Origin: Muricea muricata | Lineage: Eukaryota; Cnidaria; Anthozoa; Malacalcyonacea; Plexauridae | NCBI GenBank assembly: GCA_963855995.1 | Contig: OY979716.1 | Location: 53,510,158 to 53,574,157, forward strand | Direction: 5' to 3' | DNA: 64,000 nt | Part shown: one piece after another, positions 30,020 to 41,027 of the stretch | Position numbering within the stretch: the first letter of the stretch is position 1 | Layout: the number at the start of each line of letters is the position of its first letter | Notes under the pieces: model-generated | The model's database searches: none | The model's input: only the letters and a program-made list of their open reading frames with translations | What the model was told of the DNA's origin: nothing | Program-made: the position numbers and the translations under genes

Positions 30020-31409
30020 TCACGGCAATAGCCTAGACAATGTGTCCGCGTTATTGTTCTCTTTTCCTTTACGATGGTTAATCTTGAACTTGTAAGGTTG
30101 CAATGAAAGGCTCCAGCGGGTCAAACGACTGTTCTTATCTTTCATCTGCTGTAACCACTGTAACGGATGATGATCGGTTTGAATCGTGAAACATTGACCA
30201 AAAAGGTATACTCGCAAAGTCTGCACGGCCCATACAATGGCGAGGCATTCCTTTTCGATGGTAGCGTATTTGCTCTCTCTCGGGCGTAACTTACGACTAA
30301 TATATGCCACTGGATGTTCGCCGTCGGAACCTTCTTGAGTCAAGACTGCTCCTATACCTCGTTCAGATGCGTCGGTTTGGACAACAAACGGCTTCGACAA
30401 ATCTGGGCTTCGTAAAACTGGTAAACTACACAATCGATCTTTCAGCTCTACAAACGCCTTTGAACACTGATCGGTCCACGAAATTACTTGCGGTGCTACT
30501 TTGCGCGTCAGATCCGATAACGGAGCTGCGATCTCTGCATAATTAGGTATAAATTTTCTATAATATCCACTTAGCCCTAAGAACGCTCGAACGTCCGTCT
30601 TGGTCTTTGGTCGGGGAAACTCTTTGACAGCTTGTATCTTGCTTTTTCTTGGTTTAACTTTCCCTCCTCCAACAACATAACCCAAATAGACTACTTCGTC
30701 CATTCCGAAACTGCACTTCGAGGGCCTTGCTGTTAGTCCTGCTTTTCTCAGACGCTCTAGAACTTCTCGGACATGTTCTAAGTGTTCGTCCCATGTCTCA
30801 CTGAATATGTTGATGTCATCCATTAGCGCTGCCGCAAATTCTTCTGTTCCCTGCAAAATGCGATCCATCATTCTCTGGAAAGTGGCAGGAGCTCCATGGA
30901 GTCCGAACGGCATTGTTGTAAATTCATATAATCCAGTTGGTGTAGTGAATGCTGTCTTTTTTCTTTACTCTTCGGAAAGGGGAACTTGCCAATAACCTCT
31001 TGTCAGATCGATTGTTGAAAGATATCTCGCTCGTCCGAGTCGATCAATAATGTCGTCAATTCGTGCCATTGGATAAGCATCAAACTTCGAGATACTGTTG
31101 ACCTTCCTGAAATCCACGCAAAATCTCTGTGTGCCATCTTTTTTTGGTACCATCACTACTAGTGACGCCCAGTCACTTTTGGAAGGTTGTACTACTCCCA
31201 TCTCTTCCGTTCTCTGGACTTCTTTCATCATTTCGTCCCGCTGAGCATATGGTATTCTATATGGCACTTGGCGCATCGGATTTTCCGTACCGGTTTCGAT
31301 GCTGTGTTCTGCCATGTCAGTGCGACCAGGTTTGTCTTGCAAGACATCATTGAACTCCTCCAAGAGTAGTTCCATTTCCTCTTTCTGCTTTTGCGATAGT
31401 TTACTGCTT
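30020..31409 (-). pseudogene. Gmr1-like reverse transcriptase and RNase H
   Basis: The frame enters from the integrase side at the nested insertion site. RT: VVMVPKKDGTQRFCVDFRKV, motif A YLSTIDLTRGYWQVPL, then a TAA at about 30967 in frame, then FTTMPFGLHGAPATFQRMMD and the catalytic box ALMDDINIF (Leu-Met-Asp-Asp, where Tyr or Phe is usual first). RNase H: FVVQTDASERGIGAVL, YATIEKECLAIVWAV, QTDHHPLQWL and the end NNADTLSRLLP. One premature stop; otherwise open for 460 codons. The RNase H catalytic Asp and Glu positions are kept. Confidence 0.9.
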
Positions 31410-31414
31410 ATCTT

Positions 31415-31543
31415 TGTAAAGTCATATCTTCCACTCCAGAACTACAATCTTATTATTCAATTCCCCAGTCATACATTGACTTAATTAGAATATATTATAA
31501 TAATTAAATTAACGCAATGTCAACATGCTAGCAACTCATTACA
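31415..31543 (-). repeat. 3' LTR of the nested Gypsy
   Basis: 129 bp, identical to 35593-35721; flanked outside by ATCTT. Confidence 0.95.
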
Positions 31544-31626
31544 TCTTCCTTCTTTTCGAATGTTAGACTTGTTCCTTTTTTTTTTTACCTTTAATTTAAA
31601 TCTGTCTGTTCGAATTAGTTCTTTCT

Positions 31627-34600
31627 TTAGTAGAAATAACAAGGTGGCTTTACAACTCTTCCATACCTCGTGGTGTACCCAGTAGGTGCTAAGTCTCCCT
31701 CGCCTGTATCCTCTTCACCCTCTCCAGGATTTTCTTCCCATGATTTCGGTACATCATTCACGTCTTGAGTTTCTCCTACATTTGGGTATTCTTCGCTAAA
31801 ATGTTCGCCTGTGTGAAGCAGATCACGTCGGTTTCGTCTTAGAGTCTGTCCTTCTTCCGTCCTAATAATGTACGATCGCGGTGTGTGATGCTGTTCAACA
31901 ACCTTTGCTTTTGTTGACCACTTTGCCTTTATTGCCGGGTTGTTATGTTGATAAACACGCACCGTTGATCCTTCGTCTAGTTTTGGTAGCTCTTTCGCGT
32001 TACGATCATGGTAAAAGGCTTGGTTTCGCTTCTTTTGCATGTTTTTGATCTGAATTGCGGTTTGGTTTTCTTTTGGTGGCATGACTGCCGGCAGTCTTGT
32101 CCGTAATTGCCTGTTCATCAACTTTTCGGCAGGGGATGGATCTCCATTTGGATCTGGGCATGATCTGTGCGCGAGAACGGCAAGGTAGGGGTCTTCATTC
32201 TTCATATCCGCCTTTTCTAAAAGTTTCTTTATCGTTTGCACCGTTCGCTCCGCCATTCCGTTGGCTTTCGGATACCTAGGGCTGGATGTAATGTGAGAGA
32301 ACTCCCACTTAGCGGCAAATTCAGCGAACTCTTTGCTTGCAAATTGGGGGCCATTGTCGGATATAACTATTTCAGGTATTCCGTGTCGTGCAAATATGGA
32401 CTTCATGTGCGTGATTACCATTGAACTTGTCGTACCTTTTAGCAGAGCCATTTCTGGGTAGTTAGAAAAATAATCAACAACAATCAGATAGTCATTGTCC
32501 TTGAAATGAAATAGGTCAGCGCCGACCTTCTGCCATGGTTTTGCGGGAACTTCATGTGGTGCCAGTGGCTCTTTCTGTTGATAAACTCTCGCAGCTAGAC
32601 ATGCACTGCACTGTTGGACCATTTCCGTTATTTCACCGTTGATCCCTGGCCAAAACATTGTTTCTCGGGCCCTGGCTTTGCACTTCTCGATTCCTAAGTG
32701 CCCCTCGTGTACTCTTGCTTTCATTTCCTTTCTGAGGCTTGATGGGACAATGACTCGTTCTCCTTTCATCAATATGCCGTTCATTTCTGTGATTTCGTCT
32801 CGAATACTAAAGTACGGTCTAATGTCTTCCGTAAGATCACTCTTTTTGTTCGGCCATCCCGCTTGTACAACTGCTTGTAGACGTTGTAGGGTTTCATCGT
32901 TACTAGTTTCTTGTCGGAATCTCTTTCGTTGGATTTCTGACATCGGAAGGCTTGACATAATTAAATGGACCTGAAATTCAGCTTCGGTTTCTTCGTCTTG
33001 TTTCTTTGCTGGAATAAATGCCCTAGACAAGGTGTCTGCAACCATTAGTTCCTTTCCAGGCTTGAACTCTATGTGCATGTCATATTTCTGCAGGCGCAGA
33101 CGAAATCGTTGGATGCGTGGTGGAGCTTTACAGATAGGTTTTTTGAATATGGGTTGAAGCGGTTTATGATCAGATTCCACCGTGAAGCATTTTCCATACA
33201 GGTAGACGTGGAAACGTTCACAGCCAAACAAGATTGCCAGCGCCTCCTTTTCGATTTTGGCATAATTTTGTTCTGATTTGTTGAGCGATCTGCTGGCGTA
33301 TGCCACTGGTGCCCATGTGTCTCCATGCTGTTGAAGCAGGACTGCTCCCAACCCGAATTTTGATGCATCGACAGAAATTCTTGTTGGTAACTCAGAGTCA
33401 TAGTATTTCAGCGTAGGACTTTCTGTGAGTAGTTTCTTTATTTGATCAAGAGCAGCATTGTGATGATTAGACCAGTGCCATTCCACATCTGACTCCATGA
33501 GCTGTCTTAATGGTGCTGTCGTTATGGATAAATTTGGAATAAACTTACCCAGGTAAGTTATCATTCCAAGCAGGCGTTGCAGGTCCTGTTTAGACTTTGG
33601 CGTCGGCATATCTCGAATTGCTTCAATTTTTGTTGGGTCAGGCTTGACACCTTCGTGTGAGAACAAGTGTCCAAGGAAAACCACCTCCGTTGAACAAAAT
33701 ACGCACTTCTTTTCATTTAGTTTTAGTCCGGCTTGCTGTATTCTTTCCATAACTGCCTTCAGTCTTGCGTCGTGTTGTTCTTTCGTACTTCCCCAGACAA
33801 GAATGTCATCTTGAACATTGGTGCAACCATCAAGACCTTGGATGATTTCTGCTATCTTCTTTTGGAAAACTTCGCTGGCACTAAGTATGCCAAAGGGTAA
33901 ACGTTTAAATCGGTGACGGCCAAATGGAGTGTTAAATGTTAGTAGCTTTGAACTTTGCTCGTCGACTTTGATTTGCCAATATCCGTTTGAAGCATCAAGC
34001 TTTGAGAAGTACTTCGCTTCCGACATTTCGGACATTACTGTCTCTGCTGTGGGCATTGGATAATGCTCTCTTTTGATCACTCTATTAAGGTCAGAGGGGT
34101 CCAAACAAACACGAAGTCTTCCATCCGCCTTTTCTATTATCACAAGGGAACTCACCCACTCAGTGGGCTCATCAATTTCTTCAATTATGTCCAACCGTTT
34201 CATGCGATCAAGTTCTGTTTTAAGTTTGTTCATTAGGGCATATGGCACTTGTCGTGGTGGGTGTACTACTGGAGTTGCATTCTCTTCAATTTGGATATGA
34301 TGCTCTCCAGACAGGCATCCTATCTCTCCAAATACATCTTGACTTGGCATAAAATTTGCATCATCACAGTTAAGAATCTCTACTCTCTTTATCAAATTGA
34401 GTCGCTGACATGTTTCCAAACCAATTATAGGTGAGGAATCTGTTGGCACCACAAACATCTGAGCTGGAATGCTTGGTTTTCCTTTTCTTGCCAAGTTGAC
34501 GATACACTTTCCGATAACAGGAATTGCATTTCCATCATATGCCATTAGCTTTTCCGTAGCTGTGCAAAGTTTGGGTTTCTTTTGAAGGGCATGATAGGTC

Positions 34601-35565
34601 TTTTGTGGAATTATGTTTACCTGAGATCCTGTGTCAAGTTTGTATGATACATTGGTACCAGATGTGAGAATTGGCATTGTCCACGGCATGGTCACATCAT
34701 TTTCATCCCCTTCAACTGTTCCTACGAAAAATTCAGTTGTTTCACCACTTGAGGATTGTTCTTGTTCAATGTTGTTAACAGATTTGGACTGACAAACTGA
34801 GGCAAAATGGTTCCACTTTCGACATTTATTGCACATCCTGCCATATGCAGGACACCGTCCTCTCTGATGCATATTTCCACAGTACTTACAAACTCTTGAT
34901 TGGTCATTGTTTCTAGTCATTTCAGGACGATCTTGCCTTGGCCTATGCGCTGTTGGGTTTCGTGAGTCACGTGACTCGCGCCGTTGAAAATTATTAATAG
35001 AATCCACGTTGTCAACAATAGGGCTAGCTGCCATCTCTTCGACTTGTTTCTTAGTCGCTTCGCTTGCTCGACAAATAGATATTGCTTTATCCAAGCTTAA
35101 ATCAGTCTCTCTTAGTAATCTTTCACGTACCTTAGCATCTTGAATCCCTGCTACGATTCTATCTCTTATCAAACTTTCTTTTAAAGTACCAAATTCGCAA
35201 TGACGACTTCTCGATTTCAATTCCGTAACATATTCATCAATTGTTTGTCCATTTGTCTGATTATAAGTGAAGAACTTGAAGCGTGTATAAGGCAGATTCT
35301 TTCTCGGACTAAAATATTCATCAAACTTGGCTATGACAGGGTCTAACTTCATATCGTCTCCTTCCGTAGCGAATGTAAACGTATAATAAACTTCACGTGC
35401 TTTCTCGCCGATTGTTGTCAAAAGCCGTGATGTCTTGACATCGTCTCCTTTCTCGTCGGATTCTGTCGCTGTTAAATAAAATTTGAACTCCTTTTTCCAT
35501 CGTTCCCAATTCTCACTTAGATTTCCTTCAAAACTTAGCTCTTTTGGTGGGTTAAATTTGCTCAT
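31627..35565 (-). CDS. Gypsy Gag-Pol polyprotein (1312 aa)
   Basis: Residues about 1-210 are capsid-like gag (SENWERWKKEFKFYL). About 225-260 hold two zinc knuckle-like sets (CKYCGNMHQRGRC, CNKCRKWNHFASVC). Protease near 310 (YKLDTGSQVNII). RT about 430-640 with FSKLDASNGYWQI (motif A) and the catalytic box VQDDILVWG. RNase H with RISVDASKFGLGAVL and VESDHKPL. Integrase has a zinc finger (HEGHLG; CSAC) and core residues in GADLFHF, ISDNGPQF and AERTVQT. The C-terminus carries TTRYGRVVKPP. No envelope and no chromodomain seen. The start is the first Met after the PBS. The frame is intact; cytoplasmic particle assembly and nuclear integration are the family role. Confidence 0.95.
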   Translation of the reverse strand: MSKFNPPKELSFEGNLSENWERWKKEFKFYLTATESDEKGDDVKTSRLLTTIGEKAREVYYTFTFATEGDDMKLDPVIAKFDEYFSPRKNLPYTRFKFFTYNQTNGQTIDEYVTELKSRSRHCEFGTLKESLIRDRIVAGIQDAKVRERLLRETDLSLDKAISICRASEATKKQVEEMAASPIVDNVDSINNFQRRESRDSRNPTAHRPRQDRPEMTRNNDQSRVCKYCGNMHQRGRCPAYGRMCNKCRKWNHFASVCQSKSVNNIEQEQSSSGETTEFFVGTVEGDENDVTMPWTMPILTSGTNVSYKLDTGSQVNIIPQKTYHALQKKPKLCTATEKLMAYDGNAIPVIGKCIVNLARKGKPSIPAQMFVVPTDSSPIIGLETCQRLNLIKRVEILNCDDANFMPSQDVFGEIGCLSGEHHIQIEENATPVVHPPRQVPYALMNKLKTELDRMKRLDIIEEIDEPTEWVSSLVIIEKADGRLRVCLDPSDLNRVIKREHYPMPTAETVMSEMSEAKYFSKLDASNGYWQIKVDEQSSKLLTFNTPFGRHRFKRLPFGILSASEVFQKKIAEIIQGLDGCTNVQDDILVWGSTKEQHDARLKAVMERIQQAGLKLNEKKCVFCSTEVVFLGHLFSHEGVKPDPTKIEAIRDMPTPKSKQDLQRLLGMITYLGKFIPNLSITTAPLRQLMESDVEWHWSNHHNAALDQIKKLLTESPTLKYYDSELPTRISVDASKFGLGAVLLQQHGDTWAPVAYASRSLNKSEQNYAKIEKEALAILFGCERFHVYLYGKCFTVESDHKPLQPIFKKPICKAPPRIQRFRLRLQKYDMHIEFKPGKELMVADTLSRAFIPAKKQDEETEAEFQVHLIMSSLPMSEIQRKRFRQETSNDETLQRLQAVVQAGWPNKKSDLTEDIRPYFSIRDEITEMNGILMKGERVIVPSSLRKEMKARVHEGHLGIEKCKARARETMFWPGINGEITEMVQQCSACLAARVYQQKEPLAPHEVPAKPWQKVGADLFHFKDNDYLIVVDYFSNYPEMALLKGTTSSMVITHMKSIFARHGIPEIVISDNGPQFASKEFAEFAAKWEFSHITSSPRYPKANGMAERTVQTIKKLLEKADMKNEDPYLAVLAHRSCPDPNGDPSPAEKLMNRQLRTRLPAVMPPKENQTAIQIKNMQKKRNQAFYHDRNAKELPKLDEGSTVRVYQHNNPAIKAKWSTKAKVVEQHHTPRSYIIRTEEGQTLRRNRRDLLHTGEHFSEEYPNVGETQDVNDVPKSWEENPGEGEEDTGEGDLAPTGYTTRYGRVVKPPCYFY

Positions 35566-35592
35566 TTTGGCGTATTTTAACTCCTGACACCA

Positions 35593-35721
35593 TGTAAAGT
35601 CATATCTTCCACTCCAGAACTACAATCTTATTATTCAATTCCCCAGTCATACATTGACTTAATTAGAATATATTATAATAATTAAATTAACGCAATGTCA
35701 ACATGCTAGCAACTCATTACA
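35593..35721 (-). repeat. 5' LTR of the nested Gypsy
   Basis: Identical to the 3' LTR. The PBS complementary to a tRNA 3' end (TGACACCA type, tRNA-Leu-like) lies directly beside it at about 35579-35592. Confidence 0.95.
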
Positions 35722-37331
35722 ATCTTCACTTTCCCTCCATTCTCATTTAGACGTGGTAGCTCTGGTATGGTTTCGCCATCGTCGGTGTCGTATTCAAGGT
35801 CAACTTCTTCAAAGAAACTCGTCCCGTGCGGTGTATGCCATTTACGAAGCATGTTGACATGGTATATCTTTGTACTTCTTCTTTTACCAACAGTCCCAAT
35901 CTCGTAGTTCACAGTTCCGACTTTGCGTTTCACTTTGTAGGGGCCTTTCCACTCGGCCTTTAGCTTGTTAGAACTGGTTGGCAGCAGAATGAGGACTTCG
36001 TCTCCTTCACTAAACTCTCGAACCCTGGCATTTTTGTCGTACCATTTCTTCTGACGTTCCTGAGCTCTTGCTAGATTGGTCTGGGCTATCTCCATCGTCT
36101 GCGATATTCTTTCTCTCATCTTAAGCACGTACGATACAACACTTTCAGAACTTTTCGTTTCCGCTTCCCACGATTCTCTAAGAATATCGAGTGGGCCACG
36201 AACATGTCTGCCAAACAACAGTTCAAATGGAGAAAACCCAGTCGATTCGTTTGGCACTTCTCTATACGCAAAGAGCAAGTATGGAAGCCAACTGTCCCAC
36301 TCGGTTGGGTCATCTTTCGCCATCTTCTTTAACATTGATTTAAGCGTGCTATTGAAACGTTCCACCAAACCATCGGTTTGGGGATGGTATGGACTTGTTC
36401 GTATCGGCTCTATTTTCAACATACGGTGTACTTCCTTTAGCAGCTGTGATGTGAAATTAGATCCCTGGTCAGTAAGTATCTCCGTAGGCACACCCATTCG
36501 TGAGAAGAACTTCCCCAACTCTTCGGCAATCGTTTCGGCCTCGATATTCTTCAGCGGCACAGCCTCTGGATATCTTGTGCTGTAATCACATATTACAAGA
36601 ATGAACTTATTCCCAGACTTGCTTCGTATTAATGGACCAACAATATCCATCGCTATTCTCTGAAACGGCTCTTCTATGATTAGCAGCGATACCAAATGGG
36701 CATGTTTTCCACTTTTCCATCCACCGGACTTTTGACAGGCTTCGCACGACTTACAATGTTGACTTACATCATGAATAATTCCTGGACAATAGAATCTTGA
36801 TAACAAACGATCTAAAGTTTTTTTGCTTCCCAGATGACCACCCATCGGCACGTCATGAGCCAAATCTAGTGCCACTTTACGACACTTTCTAGGTATAACC
36901 AACTGCTCAACAGTTCTCGAGTCATCCTCGTGACTATCCTTTGGTCGCCATTTCCGGTATATCAACCCATTTCGTTGGAAGAATTTTCCTGTATTTCCTG
37001 TTGTTGTACCTTCTCTAACCAGCTTCCGAATTGATTCTAACGTCGAGTCACTTTCCTGCAGTTTCTGAAACTCTTCTTTGTCCATATTCAATATGGTGGT
37101 AGTGTTTTGAGCTTGAGTTTCCTGGTCTTTATTTTCCTGTGAACATGTAGATTCCGTTGTATCAGGCATTTCTTCTTTTTTCTTGGTATCGTCATCATGC
37201 TTCCCTGGTGCGACGGTTTGTGTTCTTCCGTGGTGTAAGGCCTTTGCTGCACGTTTTTGTTTCTTTGTCTTTCGTGGCTTCGACTTGCCTTGAAAGATAC
37301 TGTCGTCAAACCGGTTTAGTACAACTGATTC
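35722..37331 (-). pseudogene. Gmr1-like integrase, upstream of RT
   Basis: In frame with the protease ORF except for a TAA at 37332-37334. Integrase zinc finger H-x3-H/C-x2-C (HDVPMGGHLG; CKSCEAC). The DDE core is in RIAMDIVGP, LTDQGSNF and DGLVERFNSTL. A C-terminal SH3-like part (GDEVLILLPTSSNKLKAEWK) and KIYHVNMLRKW follow. The frame runs into the insertion at 35722 and is in phase with the RT frame at 31409 once the inserted element and one TSD copy are set aside. So integrase and RT were one ORF in that order. Confidence 0.9.
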
Positions 37332-38399
37332 TTAATTTTCCTCCTCGCTTTCGGTTGTCAGTGGCCTTGGTTTGACTCCAGATGTAATTTCTTTGGCAAG
37401 AGCAGCTGCTTCTTCTTTCTCTTTCTTCCTTCTTTGTATCCGTGTCAGGACAGCATACGCCTCTTGTTCTCGGACAGCTAATTCCAGCAGGTTGCCAATA
37501 TCTCGCCCCAAAAGCACAGGTCTAGGTAGCGAAGGAGATTCTCCAGCACGAACATGGTATAGCTTGCCATCAATGTTGATCTCTATATTAGCTGTTGGAT
37601 AAACGGCCATGTCGCCATGGGCACACTTAATCTGTAACTGATCGTCCGTGTTTATTTTCTCTGGTGCGACCAATGCCTGATGTACCAATGTACACGAAGC
37701 TCCTGAATCCACCAATAGCTCTGCCGGCTTGCCTTCAACTAACCCTTGACACATATATTCTCTCTTCCTTGATTCTGTATTTTCTACTGACGCCCCAATC
37801 GATGGACTTTTGGTATTATCGTAGAAATAATTTCCCGTGTTATTCCGTCCGCTACCCCTTTTTGCTGGGAAGGAACATTTGCTTGCATTATGTCCAATCT
37901 TTCCACAGTTATAGCATGTCTGCTGGGTTTCACGTTTTTGAGGCAGGTCACTTCGCTTCCGGTCATCTCTTAATTCTCCAGATCCCGAACCATCCCTTTT
38001 TCCTTGTATGTGTCTGCAGTCCCGTGCTAAATGACACGGTTTTCCACAATTCAAACATTTTCGGACGCCGTCGTTAGCATTAAATATGCTATCCCTCGCC
38101 GAAATAATATCATCTGCCAATGTCGCGGCATCTTTTGAGATCTTTGGCTTCCGTTCTCTCACACGTAGCTGCAACTCTTTTGGCATAGCATTCAGCAGTT
38201 GTTCTCGGATGATAACATTCAATAGACCTTCTTTAGTCCGTTCCGTTGGCTTTAACCATTTTGCTGCAAGATCTTTTAACCGTACTTCTGTTTCAACATA
38301 ACTCTCGTCTATTTTCTTCTTGGTATTTCGGAATCGTTGTCGATACGTTTCTTCATTTATGTTGTACCTCTTTAGAATGGCTTGCTTCACTTCCTTCAT
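37332..38399 (-). pseudogene. Gmr1-like gag C-terminus, zinc knuckles and protease
   Basis: A SCAN-like helical stretch (MKEVKQAILKRYNINEETYR), two CCHC knuckles (CLNCGKPCHLARDC, CYNCGKIGHNASKC) and an aspartic protease (ELLVDSGASCTLVH, catalytic DSG, then PVLLGRDIG). It ends at TAA 37332, after which the same frame continues into integrase, so this stop could be a lesion. Upstream it joins the gag N-terminal part through a frameshift at about 38400. Confidence 0.88.
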
Positions 38400-39000
38400 T
38401 TCCTTCCAAATTCCTTAGATTTGGCTGCATCCATGTTGGCGTAAGCAGCTTGTGCTTTTCCTGTTAACAGAGGGGCTAACCTTGACACCCAGACATCATC
38501 CGGCCATTTGTATGCATTAGCTACTCTCTCAAACATTGTCAAGAAATGTTCGATATCGTCCGTCTCAGTTAATTTCTGCAGTCGCGCTTCTTTCCGTACT
38601 CTCCGCTCTCCGCCGACCCCGAATCTCCACTTGGAAGGCTCGCTTTTATTTGTTCGAACCATTCCCTCTTTTCTCTCTCGTGCTGCTCGAGCCAAAAGCG
38701 TTTTTCTTCTTCTTCTTTCTGTAACCGCTCTGCGAATATTCTCCTTTCCTCCGACAGTCTTTCATCTCGTTCTCTAGCTTCAGCTATACGAATTTCTTCA
38801 CGTCTGTTATCTTTGTCTTGTCCCTTCGTAGTAATCGCTTCGATAATTTTCAAAAATTGTTGATCACGCATTTCCTGACGTTGTTTTTCTTCTTTTTTTT
38901 TGTCCATAAAAAATTTCAATAGTTCTGTCATCGTACCTCCCTCTGATATATCGTCCGTGTCGCCTGATTCTTTTGTTCGCTTGCTTCTCGTCTCCGCCAT
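38396..39000 (-). pseudogene. Gmr1-like gag N-terminal part
   Basis: Met at 39000, a charged coiled-coil-like region rich in Glu, Arg and Lys (DKKKEEKQRQEMRDQQF, RLQKEEEEKRFWLEQHE), a frame change near 38580, then capsid-like TETDDIEHFLTMFERVANAY and VSRLAPLLTGKAQAAYANM, and a second frame change near 38400. Two frameshifts make gag non-functional. Confidence 0.85.
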
Positions 39001-39139
39001 AACGCTATAATATTTCGCTCAATAATTGCCGTATTCGCACAACAAATGTAAACAATGTCGCATATATTTTCCCGTGGGCTTCACGTACTGACAATTTTAT
39101 CTTCAGTGAATTCTGCTAGTCGCCTACTATCGACAGCAT

Positions 39140-39157
39140 CCCACTTCTGACACCATA
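39140..39157 (-). promoter_or_regulatory. Primer-binding site of the Gmr1-like element
   Basis: Minus-strand TGGTGTCAGAAGTGGGA two bases inside the 5' LTR. Complementary to a tRNA 3' end ACTTCTGACACCA, as in animal tRNA-Leu(CAA). Confidence 0.75.
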
Positions 39158-39363
39158 TGTGACAAGTTTTCAAGAAAACATCAAAAGTTTTTATTAAATA
39201 TATGATGAAAAGCGAATACAAATTTCTATATGTTTACGACTACTCCTTTCTTGTTGACTTAAGCTTTCTTATGCTATTTTTAGTATTAAGTCCCGCCCCC
39301 TGAATATCAATATCCAACGTAAGTTTTTTTTAAAAAATAGAATGTCAAATGTCAAATGTCACA
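39158..39363 (-). repeat. 5' LTR of the Gmr1-like element
   Basis: 206 bp, matching 29781-29981 except for a few substitutions, one-base indels and a repeated CAAATGT near the outer end. TSD AACGG follows at 39364-39368. Confidence 0.92.
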
Positions 39364-39937
39364 AACGGGAATAACAGCTATGTACAATTCGGCACAACAA
39401 AGTTCTAGTAAGTTTAACGTTTAATTATACAGTATTTATACACCCACTCATGTAGTCATTTCATTGGTTATTCTATTGGTTTAAGTCACTTTGTTTGCAT
39501 GTAGGGTATAAACCCATTGCAGTAATGCAGTTGTCCTTAAAATGAGCTCATGTGTGACATCTGGAGGACAACTTGAAACAAACTGCCAAACTAAATGCGA
39601 ATTAATGTCCTCCAGACTTTTGTTACATGCAAATTTTTGCTACGAGTCAATAAGTGCAATAGGTCTATACCTACACTTACTGAACTGTATTAATACATAA
39701 TATATTTAATTTCACAGCAGTAATGCTTACCTCGATCATTGATGATGATTACATAAATGGAAAGTTAGAAACAAAACTTCACCAATTTACTGTATACATG
39801 TAGTTTAAAAGTACTATGTTGATTGTGTAATGCTCTGTATGGTTACTACCTTAAGGCAGGGCTGAATGTCTGATAGGGGCATGGTGAAAAATTTAAAACA
39901 TACGTACAATAATGATCATTAGACTATTATTTGAGCA
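39364..39937. other. Unassigned AT-rich DNA
   Basis: No gene recognised. A short inverted repeat TCTGGAGGACA / TGTCCTCCAGA lies at about 39556 and 39608. Confidence 0.4.
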
Positions 39938-41016
39938 TCGCCAGAAATTTGCGACATTGAGCCCGCGGTATGTCAGCGGTGATACAAAATACGAAATATT
40001 TAAGCAAACAAAAATACTATACTTTAGATAGGGCGAGTTAAAATAATATCAAATATTTTTTAAATAAGGTAATTTATCAATTTTGTCTCGATAGTTTTTC
40101 ATTCTAGTCCAGTTTCTGCTTATAATGTTGTAAAAATAGCTTGTAAAAGTGATCACTAACTTGTCCCTTTCGAAATGCTTCTACGACACGTTTGTCCCTT
40201 GTTTAAGACTATTAAATATACTCAAAATGCGCCAAAATGCGATAAAGGATGACCGATTACAAAAAGCGTAGAATTAATTTTGACTTTGTTTCTACGGAGT
40301 CTTGACGATAAAACGTACCTTTACCCATTGTTTTATGTTTCTTGCCTGAGTTTTAGAGGAAAGTTGTTCCAAAATTCACTTAAAAATACGAACACCGCGC
40401 ACTGTCCCTGAAGCAATGTCTGTGCGATCCGAAGCGCGCTTTGGAATTTGTAGAAAACATTTTTCAAGCTTAGACAACGATTAATATTTGACATTTGGTA
40501 TCAAAGTAATCGAGAAAATATGAACTTTTTGAATTTGGTGTAGTTGGAGTCAGCGGATTATTTACGCTCCAGCCAGAAGCACTTTATGTAAGCTACCATG
40601 TCCTCTCCCGCTTTGAGAACGCGCGAAAATTAAAGTTGCAAATTCATTTTTGAAATTCAAATGCGTCGTTGCCGAGATGGTTGCTATAAATATTAATAAG
40701 CTGTGCGATTTTGTTAAATTACGTGACTGTTTTTCTATTAAGCGTATTGAGGGGGGCAAATCTTTCCGACTTGGTGTTCAACATAAGTGCTTAAAAAGCT
40801 GGTATGACCTTAAAGGTCGCCGGATATATCGTATGTGCAAATCATAAATGGTTTTCTCGAAAGAAGCCATGCTGTACTTGTGAAAGAACGCAGTGATAGA
40901 ATTGAAATTCGCGTTAATCAACTGGAGCACATCGCTTCGCAGCCATTTTGATTTTGAATTAAAGCTGGTTACCGCTGCTTGCTTTGCGGGCTCAAATGTC
41001 GCAAATTTCTGGCGAT
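39938..41016. mobile_element. Non-autonomous element with about 29-bp TIRs
   Basis: Left end TCGCCAGAAATTTGCGACAT then TGAGCCCGC; the right end is its reverse complement with one extra T. The 1.08-kb interior has no recognised transposase; short frames (such as minus 40778-41038) show no known motif. The superfamily could not be assigned and no clear TSD was seen. It abuts the foldback element at 41028, so the two may form one larger structure. Confidence 0.5.
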
Positions 41017-41027
41017 GGCAGACCATA

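Larger units (their letters stand above)
31415..35721 (-). mobile_element. Young intact Ty3/Gypsy retrotransposon nested in the Gmr1-like pol
   Basis: 129-bp LTRs 31415-31543 and 35593-35721 (TGTAAAG...CATTACA) look identical base for base. The TSD is ATCTT (31410-31414 and 35722-35726). A PBS (TGGTGTCAGGAGT on the minus strand) abuts the 5' LTR, and the polypurine tract AAAAGAAGGAAGA abuts the 3' LTR. A single uninterrupted 1312-codon gag-pol fills it. Everything visible for autonomous retrotransposition is present. Identical LTRs imply a very recent insertion. Confidence 0.95.
29781..39363 (-). mobile_element. Gmr1-like LTR retrotransposon (INT before RT), 5-bp TSD
   Basis: LTRs 29781-29981 and 39158-39363 (TGTGAC...GTCACA) are flanked by AACGG on both sides (29776-29780, 39364-39368). 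The minus-strand order is gag, protease, integrase, then reverse transcriptase and RNase H. This is the reversed pol order that defines the Gmr1 clade within Ty3/Gypsy. A PBS lies beside the right-hand LTR and a polypurine tract beside the left-hand LTR. Without the nested Gypsy and its TSD copy the element is about 5.27 kb. Gag has two frameshifts and pol two stops, so it is inactive. LTRs differ by a few bases and a 6-7 bp duplication, so it is older than the element inside it. Confidence 0.9.
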
